Assembly: GCA_022821645.1 (NCBI GenBank)
Contig: JAJEDE010000011.1
Location: forward strand, 124,001 to 188,000
Reading direction: 5' to 3'
Length of the DNA: 64,000 nt
Source of the DNA: Chloroflexota bacterium
Lineage (GTDB): Bacteria; Chloroflexota; UBA11872
The position numbers and the translations under genes are program-made. Below the pieces are notes generated by a model. It was not told the DNA's origin, did not search any database, and was given only the letters and a program-made list of their open reading frames with translations. Shown here in pieces: positions 34,164 to 43,968 of the stretch. Positions within the stretch are counted from its first letter, which is position 1. The number at the start of each line of letters is the position of its first letter.

Positions 34164-34595
34164 ATGCCCAAGAGTTGGCAGGATGAAGTCAAGGAAATCC
34201 TTGATCGGGCCGACGCCTCAGCGCCACCGCCGAAGCGACGAGTTTCGCGGGGGCCGCAGCCGAACCAACCTCGTCGAAACTACATTGAGCTTCTCGGCCA
34301 ATGGATCATGGCCCGCTTTTCGACGACCGGCGAAATGCTGGTCACGGCGGCCGTCCTGGTAGTCGCGGCGCTGTTCCTCTCGATTTTCCTGCGGCAATTT
34401 GCGGCGATAGTGGCGGTGGCCGGCGCGGTCGTGTTTGCGCTGGCCCTTGCGCGCGGGATCATGGAGCGACGCTCAGCGCGGACATCGGGCGGTCGTAGCG
34501 GGCCGGTCATGTGGCGTGGGCAGGTAATCGAACTGCCTGATCAGCGCCCGTCCTTGCGGCAGCGGCTTCGCGACGCGCTTCGCCGGCGACGCTAG
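34164..34595 (+). CDS. Small two-helix membrane protein
   Basis: 143 codons. A charged, Pro-rich N-terminal 40 residues, then two membrane helices (about 58-77 and 80-98), then a basic tail rich in Arg (SLRQRLRDALRRRR). The central helices have the look of a membrane anchor with both ends in the cytoplasm. A similar arrangement (DUF-type rhomboid-less anchor) occurs widely in Chloroflexota-like genomes, but I cannot name it. It precedes the YhaM gene by 85 nt on the same strand. Confidence 0.65.
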   Translation: MPKSWQDEVKEILDRADASAPPPKRRVSRGPQPNQPRRNYIELLGQWIMARFSTTGEMLVTAAVLVVAALFLSIFLRQFAAIVAVAGAVVFALALARGIMERRSARTSGGRSGPVMWRGQVIELPDQRPSLRQRLRDALRRRR

Positions 34596-34680
34596 CCGGG
34601 ACCGCGTTCGCGGCACGCCCCGCCCAGCCTTCGGCCAGTAGGATGACCCACCGCCCCACCGCCACGGTAAGCCCACGCCC

Positions 34681-35625
34681 TTGAACATCGCCGACATCAC
34701 TCCCGGCAGCTACGTGCATGCCGTGTTCCTGGTTGCGTCCGTCGAGGTTCGCGAGGCCCGCACTGGCAATCGCTTCCTCCGCATGAGCCTGCGCGACCGC
34801 GCCGGCGCCTCGATTGACGCGGTCATGTTTCAGGTCACCGAGGCCCAGATCGCGGCCGTCACCGCGGGCGAGCCGTACGAGGTTGAGGGCCGGGCCGACG
34901 AGTTCCGCAACCGCGTCAACATCAAGGTTGACGCCCTGCGGCGCTCGGACGAAACCTGGGACGCGACGGCCTACCTACCCCGATCGACCCGGAGCGCGGA
35001 AGAACTCACCGGCTCCATTCGCGACGCCGTCGAAGCCATCGAATCACCCGTGCTCAAGGACGTGCTGCGCGCAGTGATCGCTGACCCGCTGGTGACGGAG
35101 CGGCTGCCGACGTGGCCCGCCGCCAAGACCCGGCATCACGCCTGGCTCGGCGGACTGGCCGAGCACACCGTGGAAATGCTGCAGATCGCTGACCGGGTCG
35201 CCCGTGTCTATCCGCAACTTGACCGCGACCTGCTACTGGCGGGCGTCGTCCTCCACGATCTGGGCAAGCTGGAGGAACTGGACCTGCGGGCCAGCATCGT
35301 CTACACGGACGCCGGAAACCTGGAAGGCCACATGGTGCAGGGGGTGCGAATCCTGGACCGCGCCCTGGCCGCCACCGGCTGCGACGGCGAGATCGCAACC
35401 CTGCTCCGCCACCTGGTGCTGAGCCACCAGGGCCAGCTGGAATACTCGGCGGTGACCGAACCGATGCTGCCGGAGGCCATTGCCCTGCACTACATCGACC
35501 AGTTGTCGTCGCAGGTTCGACCGGCCATCGAGGACGTGGCCGCCGCCCGTGAACGGGGTGTACGCGGCGAAATGCTGCGCGGGCCGACCGCCATGCGCGA
35601 GCTCTACGTGCGAGCCGAGGACTAA
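34681..35625 (+). CDS. YhaM-type 3'-5' exoribonuclease, OB-fold plus HD domain
   Basis: 314 codons from TTG 34681. An N-terminal OB-fold nucleic-acid-binding domain (residues about 10-85, with NRFLRMSLRDRAG and YEVEGRADEFRNRVNIKV) is followed by an HD phosphohydrolase domain: HHAWLGGLAEHTVEML carries the first His ligands and VVLHDLGKLEEL the HD pair. This is the YhaM/CBF1 layout (about 310 residues), acting on RNA or single-stranded DNA 3' ends with a divalent metal. Converges with valS, 8 nt apart. Confidence 0.88.
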   Translation: MNIADITPGSYVHAVFLVASVEVREARTGNRFLRMSLRDRAGASIDAVMFQVTEAQIAAVTAGEPYEVEGRADEFRNRVNIKVDALRRSDETWDATAYLPRSTRSAEELTGSIRDAVEAIESPVLKDVLRAVIADPLVTERLPTWPAAKTRHHAWLGGLAEHTVEMLQIADRVARVYPQLDRDLLLAGVVLHDLGKLEELDLRASIVYTDAGNLEGHMVQGVRILDRALAATGCDGEIATLLRHLVLSHQGQLEYSAVTEPMLPEAIALHYIDQLSSQVRPAIEDVAAARERGVRGEMLRGPTAMRELYVRAED

Positions 35626-35633
35626 GCGCCGAG

Positions 35634-38303
35634 CTACGCCGATCCGACCAGCGCCGCCTGCCGCTCCTTGACCTGCGCCACGCGCTCCCGCGCCGCCCGC
35701 GCGCGTTCGCGCTCCTTGGCCACCACCACCTCCGGTGCGCGCTCGACGAAGCGCGGGTTGGCCAGCAACTGCTCCGCGCGCCCCAGCGTCGCCTCGGCTT
35801 CAGACAACTCGCGCGCCAGGCGCTCGCGCTCGGCCGTCAGATCGACCATTCCAGCCAGCGGCAGGAACACTTCCACGCCACCGGCGCGCGCCGTGACCGC
35901 CGGTTCGTCGAACGTCGTTCCGGCGGGATGGAACGTCAGCGGGTCCACGCGGGCCAGGCGCTGGATGAACACCGCCTCGGCGCCCAGTCCCGCGCCGCCG
36001 CCGATGACGCGTGCCTCCACGTGGCGGCCCGCCTCCACGCCCGACTCGTGCCGGGCATTGCGGATGCCCTGGACGATTTCGATCAGCGCTCGAACCCGAG
36101 CGATCGCGTCCTCGTCAATCTCCGGGGAAGCGGCCGGTATCGGCGTATCGATCAGCAACTTGGTCGCGCCCGCCGCCCCACCCGCGGCGCGGAAATGCCG
36201 CCAGATTTCCTCGGTCACATACGGCATAAACGGGTGCAGCAGCCGCAAAGAGCCGTCCAGCACCGTTGCCAGCGTGGCTGCCGTGCGCGCGGCGGCGGCC
36301 GGGTCGTCGCCGTAGAGCCGAATCTTGGCGGCCTCCACGTACCAGTCGAAGAACTCCGTCCACAGGAAATCGTGCAGCGCCCGCCCGGCCTCGCCGAAGC
36401 GGAAGCGTTCCACGTCCCGTATCGCCTCGGCATGCACCTGGTTGAACCGGCTGAGCACCCAGCGATCGACCAGTGACGGCGCCCCGGGTTCGCTGCCGGC
36501 CGTGCGTTCCATGGCGCCGATAACGAACTTGGCCCCATTCCAGAGCTTGTTGGCGAAGTGCCCGCCGCGCTCGACCTGCCGCAAATCCAGCCGCATGTCG
36601 TTCCCCGGAGCGGCCGCGGTCACAAAGCTGAACCGCATGGCGTCCGCGCCGTACGCCTCGATGGTCTCGAGCGGATCGTCCCCCGGCTGGTAGTTGGTCT
36701 TGCTGACCTTGGAACCGTCCAGGTGCCGCACCAGCCCATGAAAGTACACGTCGTGAAACGGCACCTCGCCCACGAGTTCCAGTCCCAGCATCACCATCCG
36801 GGCCACCCAGAAAAAGATGATGTCGTAGCCGGTTTCCATCACGTCGGTCGGATAGAACCGCCGCATGTCCGGCGTGTCGTCGGGCCAGCCGAGGGTCGAA
36901 AACGGCCACAGGCCCGAGCTGAACCAGGTGTCCAGCACGTCCGGGTCCTGCTGGAGATTGCGCCCGCCGCACACTGGGCAGGACGTCGGATCCTCGCGCG
37001 CGACGATCACGGCGCCGCAGTCCTGGCAGTACCAGACGGGGATCCGATGGCCCAGCCAGAGTTGCCGCGAAATGCACCAGGGCTGGATGTCTTCCAGCCA
37101 GCGCAGGAATTCGGTCTTGAAGCGCGACGGATGGAATCGGATCCGCCCCTCGTGCACCGCCGCCTCCGAGGCGTCGGCCAGCGGACGAACGTTCACGAAC
37201 CATTGCTCGGAAACCAGCGGCTCGATCACCGCGCCGTCGCGCGAGCAATGGCCCACGGAGTGCGTATACGCTTCCGTCCGTTCCAGCAGGCCCTCGGTTT
37301 CCAGGAACTCCAGGTAGGCCGCCCGGGCATCGAAGCGGTCCTGACCGGCCCAGCGTCCCGCGTTCTCGTTCAGCGTCCCGTCGCCGTTCATGATGTTGAT
37401 CACGGGCAGGTCATGCCGTTCGCCCATCGCCGCGTCGTTCGGGTCGTGACCGGGCGTGACCTTGACCGCCCCTGACCCGAACTCGGGATCGACGAAGGTG
37501 TCGGCGATAATCGGAACCCGCCGACCGATACCCGGGACCACGGCTTCCCGCCCAATCAGCGCCTGGTAACGCTCGTCGTCCGGGTGCACGGCTATCGCCG
37601 TGTCGCCCAGCATCGTCTCCGGCCGGGTGGTGGCCACGGTCAGGTGACCGCCGTCGACCAGCGGATAGCGGATGTGCCAGAGCGATCCTTCAACGTCCAG
37701 GTAGTCGACTTCCAGGTCGCTGATCGCGGACTGGTCGTCCGGACACCAGTTGACCATGTAGCGGCCGCGATAGATCAGGCCCTTCTCGTACAGCCGCACG
37801 AAGGCCTCGCGCACCGCCCGCGAAAGCTGTTCGTCCAGCGTGAAGTGCTCGCGCGTCCAGTCCACCGAGGCGCCCAGCCGCCGCAACTGTTCGTTGATGT
37901 TGTCGCCGACTTCGTCCTTCCACTGCCAGAACCGCTTTTCAAAGCCCTCGCGGCCCAGGTCGTGACGGGTGAGTCCTTCCTTTTCCAGTTCGCGCTCGAT
38001 CACGTTCTGGGTGGCAATGGCCGCGTGATCGGTGCCCGGCACCCACAGCGCGGCCCGGCCGTGCATGCGCTGCCAGCGGATCATCAGGTCCTGGTAGGCG
38101 ACGAAGAGCACGTGCCCGTTGTGCAGCTGGCCCGTGATGTTGGGCGGAGGGATGGCGATCGTGAACGGCCGGCGCTCCGGATCTTCCGACGGCTGAAAGG
38201 CGCCGGATTCATTCCAGGTGTCGTACAGCCGGGCTTCAACGGCGGCCGGGTCGTACGGGCCGGCCATGCCGTCCAGGACGGAAGGTGAGCGTTGCGAATC
38301 CAT
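35634..38303 (-). CDS. valS: Valine-tRNA ligase
   Basis: 889 codons, usual size. Class I synthetase charging tRNA-Val with editing of threonine. The HIGH-like motif is in PPNITGQLHNGHVLF and the editing CP1 domain spans about 190-390. The KMSKS-like motif reads GSKVSKTNYQPGDDP, so Met and the final Ser are changed but the lysines remain. Anticodon-binding and C-terminal coiled-coil domains (LAREL...RAEQLLANPRFV) are present. A second in-frame ATG at 38267 (MAGPYDP) is an alternative start. Confidence 0.96.
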   Translation of the reverse strand: MDSQRSPSVLDGMAGPYDPAAVEARLYDTWNESGAFQPSEDPERRPFTIAIPPPNITGQLHNGHVLFVAYQDLMIRWQRMHGRAALWVPGTDHAAIATQNVIERELEKEGLTRHDLGREGFEKRFWQWKDEVGDNINEQLRRLGASVDWTREHFTLDEQLSRAVREAFVRLYEKGLIYRGRYMVNWCPDDQSAISDLEVDYLDVEGSLWHIRYPLVDGGHLTVATTRPETMLGDTAIAVHPDDERYQALIGREAVVPGIGRRVPIIADTFVDPEFGSGAVKVTPGHDPNDAAMGERHDLPVINIMNGDGTLNENAGRWAGQDRFDARAAYLEFLETEGLLERTEAYTHSVGHCSRDGAVIEPLVSEQWFVNVRPLADASEAAVHEGRIRFHPSRFKTEFLRWLEDIQPWCISRQLWLGHRIPVWYCQDCGAVIVAREDPTSCPVCGGRNLQQDPDVLDTWFSSGLWPFSTLGWPDDTPDMRRFYPTDVMETGYDIIFFWVARMVMLGLELVGEVPFHDVYFHGLVRHLDGSKVSKTNYQPGDDPLETIEAYGADAMRFSFVTAAAPGNDMRLDLRQVERGGHFANKLWNGAKFVIGAMERTAGSEPGAPSLVDRWVLSRFNQVHAEAIRDVERFRFGEAGRALHDFLWTEFFDWYVEAAKIRLYGDDPAAAARTAATLATVLDGSLRLLHPFMPYVTEEIWRHFRAAGGAAGATKLLIDTPIPAASPEIDEDAIARVRALIEIVQGIRNARHESGVEAGRHVEARVIGGGAGLGAEAVFIQRLARVDPLTFHPAGTTFDEPAVTARAGGVEVFLPLAGMVDLTAERERLARELSEAEATLGRAEQLLANPRFVERAPEVVVAKERERARAARERVAQVKERQAALVGSA

Positions 38304-38367
38304 CAGGACTCAGGATGCGGCGGCGCCGCAGGTCGGGGCCGGACGCTCATCGTACCGCCGAGTGTGC

Positions 38368-40170
38368 CTATACCGGAGCGGGTGTGGCCTCCGCCGGGTC
38401 GTCGAATTGGGCGGCGTGGAGGTCGCGGTAGGGGCCGGGTTGGGCGATGAGGTGGGTGTGGGCGCCGCGCTGGACGATGCGGCCTTCATCAAGGACAACG
38501 ATGAGGTCGGCGTTGCGGATGGTGGAGAGGCGGTGGGCGATGACGAAGCTGGTGCGGTTGCGCATGACCTGGACCAGGGCCTGCTGGATCTCGTATTCGG
38601 ATTCGGTGTCGATGTCGGAGGTGGCTTCGTCGAGCACGAGCACGGCGGGATCGGCCAGGATCGCGCGGGCCAAGGCGACGCGCTGCTGCTGGCCGCGTGA
38701 GAGCCGAAGCCCGCCGTCGCCGACGATGGTTTCGTAGCCGTCGTCCAGTTGCTCGATGAAGTCGTCGGCGCGGGCCAGCGCGGCCGCGGCGGCGACCTGG
38801 TCGTCGCCGGCCTCGGGGTCGCCGTAGCGAATGTTCTCGGCGATGGTGCCGCTGAACAGGAAGGTCTCCTGGGGGACGTAGGCGAGGCGCGAGCGGAGGC
38901 TCTCCATCCGGACGTCGCGCAGGTCGTTGCCGTCGACCAGGATCCGGCCCGAGGTGGGGTCGTAGAAGCGGGCGATGAGGTTGACCATGGTGGTCTTGCC
39001 GGATCCCGTGGCTCCAACGAGCGCGACGGTCTGGCCGGGTTCGGCGGTGACGGACACGTCCTGGAGGACCGGGGTGACGCCGTCGTAGCTGAAGTCGACG
39101 TTGCGGAACTCGACGCGTCCGCGCGGCCGGACCAGATCGACAGCCGACGGCCGGTTGACGATGAGGCGCGGGACGTCCATGAACTGGAAGATGCGGTCGG
39201 CCGCGGCCAGGCCGGACTGGACGACGTAGTTGACGCGTACCAGTTCGGTCATTGGCTGGTGAAAGATCTGCACGTAGGCCAGGAAGGCGATGAGCGTGCC
39301 GGGCTGCATTTCGCCAATCGTGATCTGCCAGCCGCCGTAGGCCAGCAGCGCCGCCACGCTGAGGGTGCTGAGCCCCTCGATCACGGGCGTGGCAATGGAC
39401 TCCACCATCGTGGTGTTGAGGTTGGCCTGGAGGTTGGCGCGATTCTCGGTCTGGAAGCGGCGGGCGTCGGCCTCCTCGCGGGCGAAGGCGCGGCTGACGC
39501 GTACCCCGCTGACGTTTTCCTCGATGGCGGTGTTGATGTTGGCGATGGATTCCTGCACGCGGCGGTAGCGCACGCGGAGCATCCGGGCGGTGATGACGCT
39601 GGCGATGAGCATGAGGGGCACCACGGAGAGGATCACCAGGGTCAGGCGCCAGTCGAGCGTCAGCATGACGACCAGGTACAGGAGCATGGTGACGATGCCC
39701 GCGCTGGCCGTGAGCACCTGGCCCTGCATGGCCTGCTGGACGGCGGTGACGTCGGCGGTCAGGTGGGAGACCGTCTCACCGGTGCGCTGGCTCTCGAAGA
39801 AGCGCATGGAGTGACGCACGAGCCGAACAAACATGTCGCGCGACACCTGGTAGACAATGGTCTGGCTGCTGCGCGCGAACAGGTAGAAGTTCAAATAGTT
39901 CAGGGCGCCGCGCGCCACGTAGATCAGCATCATGGCGCCGGCGATGCGCGCCGCCCCCGCCGCGTCGGCTTGCGGGATGAAGTCGTCGACCGCGATCTTC
40001 AAGGCCCAGGGCGGCACCATGTTCAAGAGCGAGGCGATGGAGAGCGCCGCGAAGGCGATCCCGATGTGGCGCCGGTGCAGACCGACGTAGTAGAGCAAGC
40101 GCCGCAGGGTGCCGGCGACGGTGCGGCCGCTGAGGTTGGAGGTGTCGACGTAGGTCTGACGCATACCCAT
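38368..40170 (-). CDS. ABC exporter half-transporter, second subunit
   Basis: 600 codons. An N-terminal six-helix membrane domain (about 35-310) followed by an ATPase: Walker A in LVGATGSGKTTMVNL, Q-loop YVPQETFLF, signature LSRGQQQRVALARAI (canonical LSGGQ changed to LSRGQ), and Walker B VLVLDEATSDID. It starts in TGATG overlap with its partner's stop, so the two probably form a heterodimeric multidrug or lipid exporter. The altered signature suggests one asymmetric ATP site. Confidence 0.94.
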   Translation of the reverse strand: MGMRQTYVDTSNLSGRTVAGTLRRLLYYVGLHRRHIGIAFAALSIASLLNMVPPWALKIAVDDFIPQADAAGAARIAGAMMLIYVARGALNYLNFYLFARSSQTIVYQVSRDMFVRLVRHSMRFFESQRTGETVSHLTADVTAVQQAMQGQVLTASAGIVTMLLYLVVMLTLDWRLTLVILSVVPLMLIASVITARMLRVRYRRVQESIANINTAIEENVSGVRVSRAFAREEADARRFQTENRANLQANLNTTMVESIATPVIEGLSTLSVAALLAYGGWQITIGEMQPGTLIAFLAYVQIFHQPMTELVRVNYVVQSGLAAADRIFQFMDVPRLIVNRPSAVDLVRPRGRVEFRNVDFSYDGVTPVLQDVSVTAEPGQTVALVGATGSGKTTMVNLIARFYDPTSGRILVDGNDLRDVRMESLRSRLAYVPQETFLFSGTIAENIRYGDPEAGDDQVAAAAALARADDFIEQLDDGYETIVGDGGLRLSRGQQQRVALARAILADPAVLVLDEATSDIDTESEYEIQQALVQVMRNRTSFVIAHRLSTIRNADLIVVLDEGRIVQRGAHTHLIAQPGPYRDLHAAQFDDPAEATPAPV

Positions 40171-41873
40171 CAGACTGTGACCTGCCCGCCGGCCTCAATC
40201 GCGAGGGATTCTTCCTGCAGACGGAATTGAAGCTCGTAGATGGCGCGGTAGTCGTCGCTGGTTTCCAGCAACTCTTCATGTGTGCCGCGGGCGACGATGC
40301 GGCCGCCGTCAACCACGATGATCTGGTCAACGCGGCGAATGGTCGAGAGGCGGTGGGCGATGACGATGGTGGTGCGTTCCTGCATCAGCCGCTCCAGCGC
40401 GCGCTGGATGGCTCGGTCGGTGCGGGTGTCGACGCTGGAGGTGGCCTCGTCCAGCACGAGGATGGCGGGACGCACCAGGAGGGCGCGGGCAATGGCGACG
40501 CGCTGGCGCTGGCCGCCGGAGAGGCGCACGCCACGGTCGCCGATGAGCGTGTCGTAGCCCTGGGGCAGTTCCGTGATGAATTCGTGCGCGGCGGCCATGC
40601 GGGCGGCGGCCTCCAGATCCTCATGGGAGGCGTCTTTGCGGCCGAAGCGCAGGTTGTCGGCGACGGTCATATTGAAGAGGAAGGTCTCCTGCATGACCAT
40701 GCCGATGCCGGACCTGAGGTCTTGCAGGCGGATGTCGCGCAGGTCGTGACCATCGACCCGGATGGCGCCCTGGGTGGGGTCGTAGAAGCGGGGCAGCAGG
40801 TTGGCCAGGGTGCTCTTGCCTGAGCCGCTGCGGCCGACGATGGCGAGCGATCCGCCGGCCGGCACGTGGACCGACACGTCGCGCAGGATCGGGTCGCGGT
40901 CGCCGTACTGGAAGGTGACGCGGTCGAACTCGATCTCGCCGCGGACTTCGGGCAGCGGGTGCGCATCGGGCTTTTCCTGCACGTCCAGCGGGGTGTCGAT
41001 GATCTGGAATACGCGCTCGCCCGACGTGACGGCCTGCTGGGTGATCTGGACGGCGAAACCCAGGAAGCGCGTGGGGGCAAGCATGAGAAGCAGATAGCCC
41101 TGAAAGGCCACCAAGCCGCCGAGGGTGAAGTCGCCGTTGACTATCCGCCAGGCGCCGAGGCCGAGAATCAGGGCCGTGGCGGCGCCGGCGATCAGCTCGA
41201 TGCCCTGGGAGTAGAGAGCAAAGGTGCGCAGCACGCGGGTGCGGAGATCGCGCAGCTTCCAGTTTTCGCGGTCGAACCGCTCTTCCTGGTATTGCTCGCG
41301 GCCGAAGGCCTGGATGACCTTGATGCCGGAGATGGCCTCGCGGATTTCGACGTTCACCACGCCCATCTGCTGATTGGAACGCCGGAAGAGCGGAACCACG
41401 CGCTTGGCCACGGACTGCATGGCGATGAAGAAGGGGATCAGGGCAATGATCGCGAGCGCCATGACCCAGTCCAGCGCGAACATGAAAATCAGGTTCATGG
41501 CCGTGAGAGCGATGGAGGACAGGATGACGGTGCCGGCCATGTTGAAGAAGAACTGAATCATGTTGACGTCGTTGGTGACCCGGGACATCAAGTCGCCGGT
41601 CTGGTGCCGGTCGAAGAAGCTCATGGACTTGGCGCTCAAGTGGGTGTAGAGGTCGTTGCGGATGTCGTGGATGACCTTCTGGGCGCTGTAGCGGGCGGCG
41701 TAGAGACGCCCCGCCATGGCGACGTTGGATAGCAGCACGGCCCCAACGAACAGGCCGACGGTCACAAACAGCACGTTCAGGTTGTTGGCTCGAACGCCGT
41801 CGTCGATGGCGATCTTGCTGAGCGTGGGCGGGAGCGTGCGCAGCAGGGAGCCGAGTGTGAGCGTGACGAGCAT
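40170..41873 (-). CDS. ABC exporter half-transporter, first subunit
   Basis: 567 codons from the only ATG, 41873. The frame stays open upstream and reads as normal exporter N-terminus (IRILWRLILYLRSQKLLLAG), which completes the first helix, yet it holds no ATG, GTG or TTG. The true start may therefore be a rare codon, or an indel moved it. Membrane domain to about 300, then Walker A IVGRSGSGKSTLANL, signature LSGGQRQRVAIARAL and Walker B ILVLDEATSSVDTRTD. Divergent from the pyrE-like gene across a clear promoter. Confidence 0.93.
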   Translation of the reverse strand: MLVTLTLGSLLRTLPPTLSKIAIDDGVRANNLNVLFVTVGLFVGAVLLSNVAMAGRLYAARYSAQKVIHDIRNDLYTHLSAKSMSFFDRHQTGDLMSRVTNDVNMIQFFFNMAGTVILSSIALTAMNLIFMFALDWVMALAIIALIPFFIAMQSVAKRVVPLFRRSNQQMGVVNVEIREAISGIKVIQAFGREQYQEERFDRENWKLRDLRTRVLRTFALYSQGIELIAGAATALILGLGAWRIVNGDFTLGGLVAFQGYLLLMLAPTRFLGFAVQITQQAVTSGERVFQIIDTPLDVQEKPDAHPLPEVRGEIEFDRVTFQYGDRDPILRDVSVHVPAGGSLAIVGRSGSGKSTLANLLPRFYDPTQGAIRVDGHDLRDIRLQDLRSGIGMVMQETFLFNMTVADNLRFGRKDASHEDLEAAARMAAAHEFITELPQGYDTLIGDRGVRLSGGQRQRVAIARALLVRPAILVLDEATSSVDTRTDRAIQRALERLMQERTTIVIAHRLSTIRRVDQIIVVDGGRIVARGTHEELLETSDDYRAIYELQFRLQEESLAIEAGGQVTV

Positions 41874-42095
41874 GCCCGCGAGCAGCAGTTTCTGACTGCG
41901 CAGGTAGAGAATCAGGCGCCAGAGGATTCTGATGAGCGGTGTCCCGTTGCTGACCGTTGGCCGGAGCGCCGCGTCGGCGCCGCCGGGTGGTCGATTGTCC
42001 CACGCGCGGCAGCATCCGTTGTCAGAAGGGCCTGGGGAGACGCCGGCAATTCAGACGGCGTGCGGCGCTGCCAGGTCCGGGCCGCACCCGTGCCC

Positions 42096-42136
42096 GACTT
42101 AAAAGTCTTGACCGGCTAAACCAACTTGACAATAAT
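42096..42136 (+). promoter_or_regulatory. Promoter of the pyrE-like gene, with an adjacent palindrome
   Basis: -35 TTGACC (42108-42113), 17-nt spacer, -10 AATAAT (42131-42136), each one base from consensus. A palindrome GACTT/AAGTC (42096-42107) abuts the -35. The start would lie about 24 nt before the TTG at 42167. Confidence 0.65.
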
Positions 42137-42166
42137 CTGCGCACGCCCGGTCCGCCTTGGGGGGCG

Positions 42167-42847
42167 TTGGCGGGACCGCTGGCCGCTGTTTGCCACACAC
42201 GCGGAGTAGCGCTCACGGACGAACTCAGCGCCCTCGACCTGGCTCGGCAGATTTACGAACTGGGCGGAATCCAGTTCGGTAGTTACACGCTGGGCCGGTC
42301 CACGGTGAATTCCCCGGTCTACGTTGACCCGAAGCGCCTGGTGGCGGTGCCCTCGGCGCTGCGGACGGCGGCGGCGCTGGTGCGCGACGCCGCGAACCTG
42401 GCCGAAGCCCGACGGCACCAGCAGGCCGAGCCGTTCGAACTGGTGGCGGGCGTCCCGATGGGCGGATTGCACCTGGCGACGGCGTACTCGCTGACCTGCG
42501 ACATGCCGCTGATTTATGTCAAACCGGAATCCGATCCCGCAGGGCTTGAGATCGTGGGGCGGTTCCTGCCGGGCCAACACGTGCTGCTGGTGGATGACCT
42601 GATTACGTCGGGCGGCTCGGTCGTTCAGACGGCGCAGGCGCTGCGCGGCGAAGGGCTGCAAGTTCGCGACGTGATTGTGCTGGTGGACCGCGACGTGGGG
42701 GCGGCCCGCCGGTTGGAGTACCACGGTTTGCGCCTGATCTCGATCGTGACGCTGCCGGCCATGCTGAATCTCTACATGAGCGAGCGGCTGATCAGCGAGG
42801 ACGAGTACCGGCGCAGCCTGGATTACCTGGACGCGCAGCGGCCATGA
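42167..42847 (+). CDS. pyrE: Orotate phosphoribosyltransferase-like protein
   Basis: 226 codons from TTG 42167, the only start codon downstream of the promoter that precedes LTDELSALDLARQIYE; a G-run just before it may serve as ribosome site. Phosphoribosyltransferase that adds PRPP to orotate in UMP synthesis: the N-terminal GIQFGSYTLGRSTVNSPVYVD matches PyrE, and the PRPP loop is VLLVDDLITSGGSVVQTA. A related paralogous function cannot be excluded. Overlaps the next gene as ATGA. Confidence 0.85.
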   Translation: MAGPLAAVCHTRGVALTDELSALDLARQIYELGGIQFGSYTLGRSTVNSPVYVDPKRLVAVPSALRTAAALVRDAANLAEARRHQQAEPFELVAGVPMGGLHLATAYSLTCDMPLIYVKPESDPAGLEIVGRFLPGQHVLLVDDLITSGGSVVQTAQALRGEGLQVRDVIVLVDRDVGAARRLEYHGLRLISIVTLPAMLNLYMSERLISEDEYRRSLDYLDAQRP

Positions 42848-43968
42848 GCCAGCGCGCTCCAGCCCAGCCCGAATTGGACGACGAGGACTGGTCGCAGGAC
42901 GACTTGTTCGCGCGACCGGTGCGGCGCCGACCGACAGCCGTTCCGCCGCCGATCTACCATGCGCGGCTGCGCGAGCGGTCGGCGGTGGCCAAGGCGAGGC
43001 ACGCGCGACGGAACCAACTGCGGCAACTGTCCAGCGTCGTATTTATCGGCCTGCTGGTGATTGCGGGCATCTTGCTGCTCGTACGGCTGCTGTCCTCCGT
43101 GGAGCCCCCACCGCCAGACGAGGGTCGCGTCGTCAACTTGCTGTCGCCCGAGTCAACCGAACCTCGCGTACAACGGGCACCCACAGCGGCGGCGTTTATC
43201 GACAGCCCGTTTACGCGACCGGTGGAAGCGCCACCAATATCGGCCAGCGCTGCTCTATTGGTGGACATGGGCGAGCGAACGGTCGTCTACTCCAAGAACC
43301 CGGGTGAGCGTCGCCCACCGGCGAGCCTGTCGAAGCTGGCCACGGCGATCGTGGCGCTGGAACAAGCGCCACCGGACACGCGCATTCAGGTTCCGGAACA
43401 CGCGGCGACTGAGCCGGCCGTCCTGGCTAATCTGCGGCCGGGCGAAGTGTTGACTATGGAACACCTGCTGTACGCGCTGCTGCTCCCGTCCGCCAACGAC
43501 GCCGCAGCCACGATTGCCGACGGCATTGGCGGCCACGACTACACCGTCGCGCAAATGAACGACCTGGCCCGCAGGCTGGATCTGACGGATACGAACTTTG
43601 CCAATCCCAGCGGCCTGGATGCCGACGGTCAATACAGCACGGCCTTCGATCTCGCAGTGCTGGCGGCCGATGCCGTCGACCGCTTCCCCCTCTTGGCGCA
43701 GATCGTGGCCACCCAGATTCATGTCATTCCCGCGGGACCAGCGAACCGGTCGTACAGCGTCCGGAACCTGAACGGGCTTCTCTGGTCGTACGACGGCGCC
43801 ATCGGTGTAAAGACGGGACAGTCCGAGGAGGCCGGCGGCAACTTGATCGCGGCCGCACAACGGGGCTCTCGACGTCTGATGGTCGTGATACTGGGAAGCA
43901 GCAATCGTCAGGCTGACGCCGAAACGCTGCTCGAATTTGGCTACCGGGCGCTGGCCGCGCGCGGATAG
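42844..43968 (+). CDS. D-alanyl-D-alanine carboxypeptidase
   Basis: 374 codons. Penicillin-binding protein of the S11 type that trims peptidoglycan pentapeptides. One N-terminal membrane helix at about 63-82 follows a cytoplasmic tail. The active-site triad is complete: SLSK (in PPASLSKLATAIVAL), SAN (LLLPSANDAAAT) and KTG (AIGVKTGQSEEAGG). Coupled to the pyrE-like gene by a 4-nt overlap. Slightly short for DacA/DacF forms because the C-terminal beta domain is missing. Confidence 0.93.
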   Translation: MSQRAPAQPELDDEDWSQDDLFARPVRRRPTAVPPPIYHARLRERSAVAKARHARRNQLRQLSSVVFIGLLVIAGILLLVRLLSSVEPPPPDEGRVVNLLSPESTEPRVQRAPTAAAFIDSPFTRPVEAPPISASAALLVDMGERTVVYSKNPGERRPPASLSKLATAIVALEQAPPDTRIQVPEHAATEPAVLANLRPGEVLTMEHLLYALLLPSANDAAATIADGIGGHDYTVAQMNDLARRLDLTDTNFANPSGLDADGQYSTAFDLAVLAADAVDRFPLLAQIVATQIHVIPAGPANRSYSVRNLNGLLWSYDGAIGVKTGQSEEAGGNLIAAAQRGSRRLMVVILGSSNRQADAETLLEFGYRALAARG

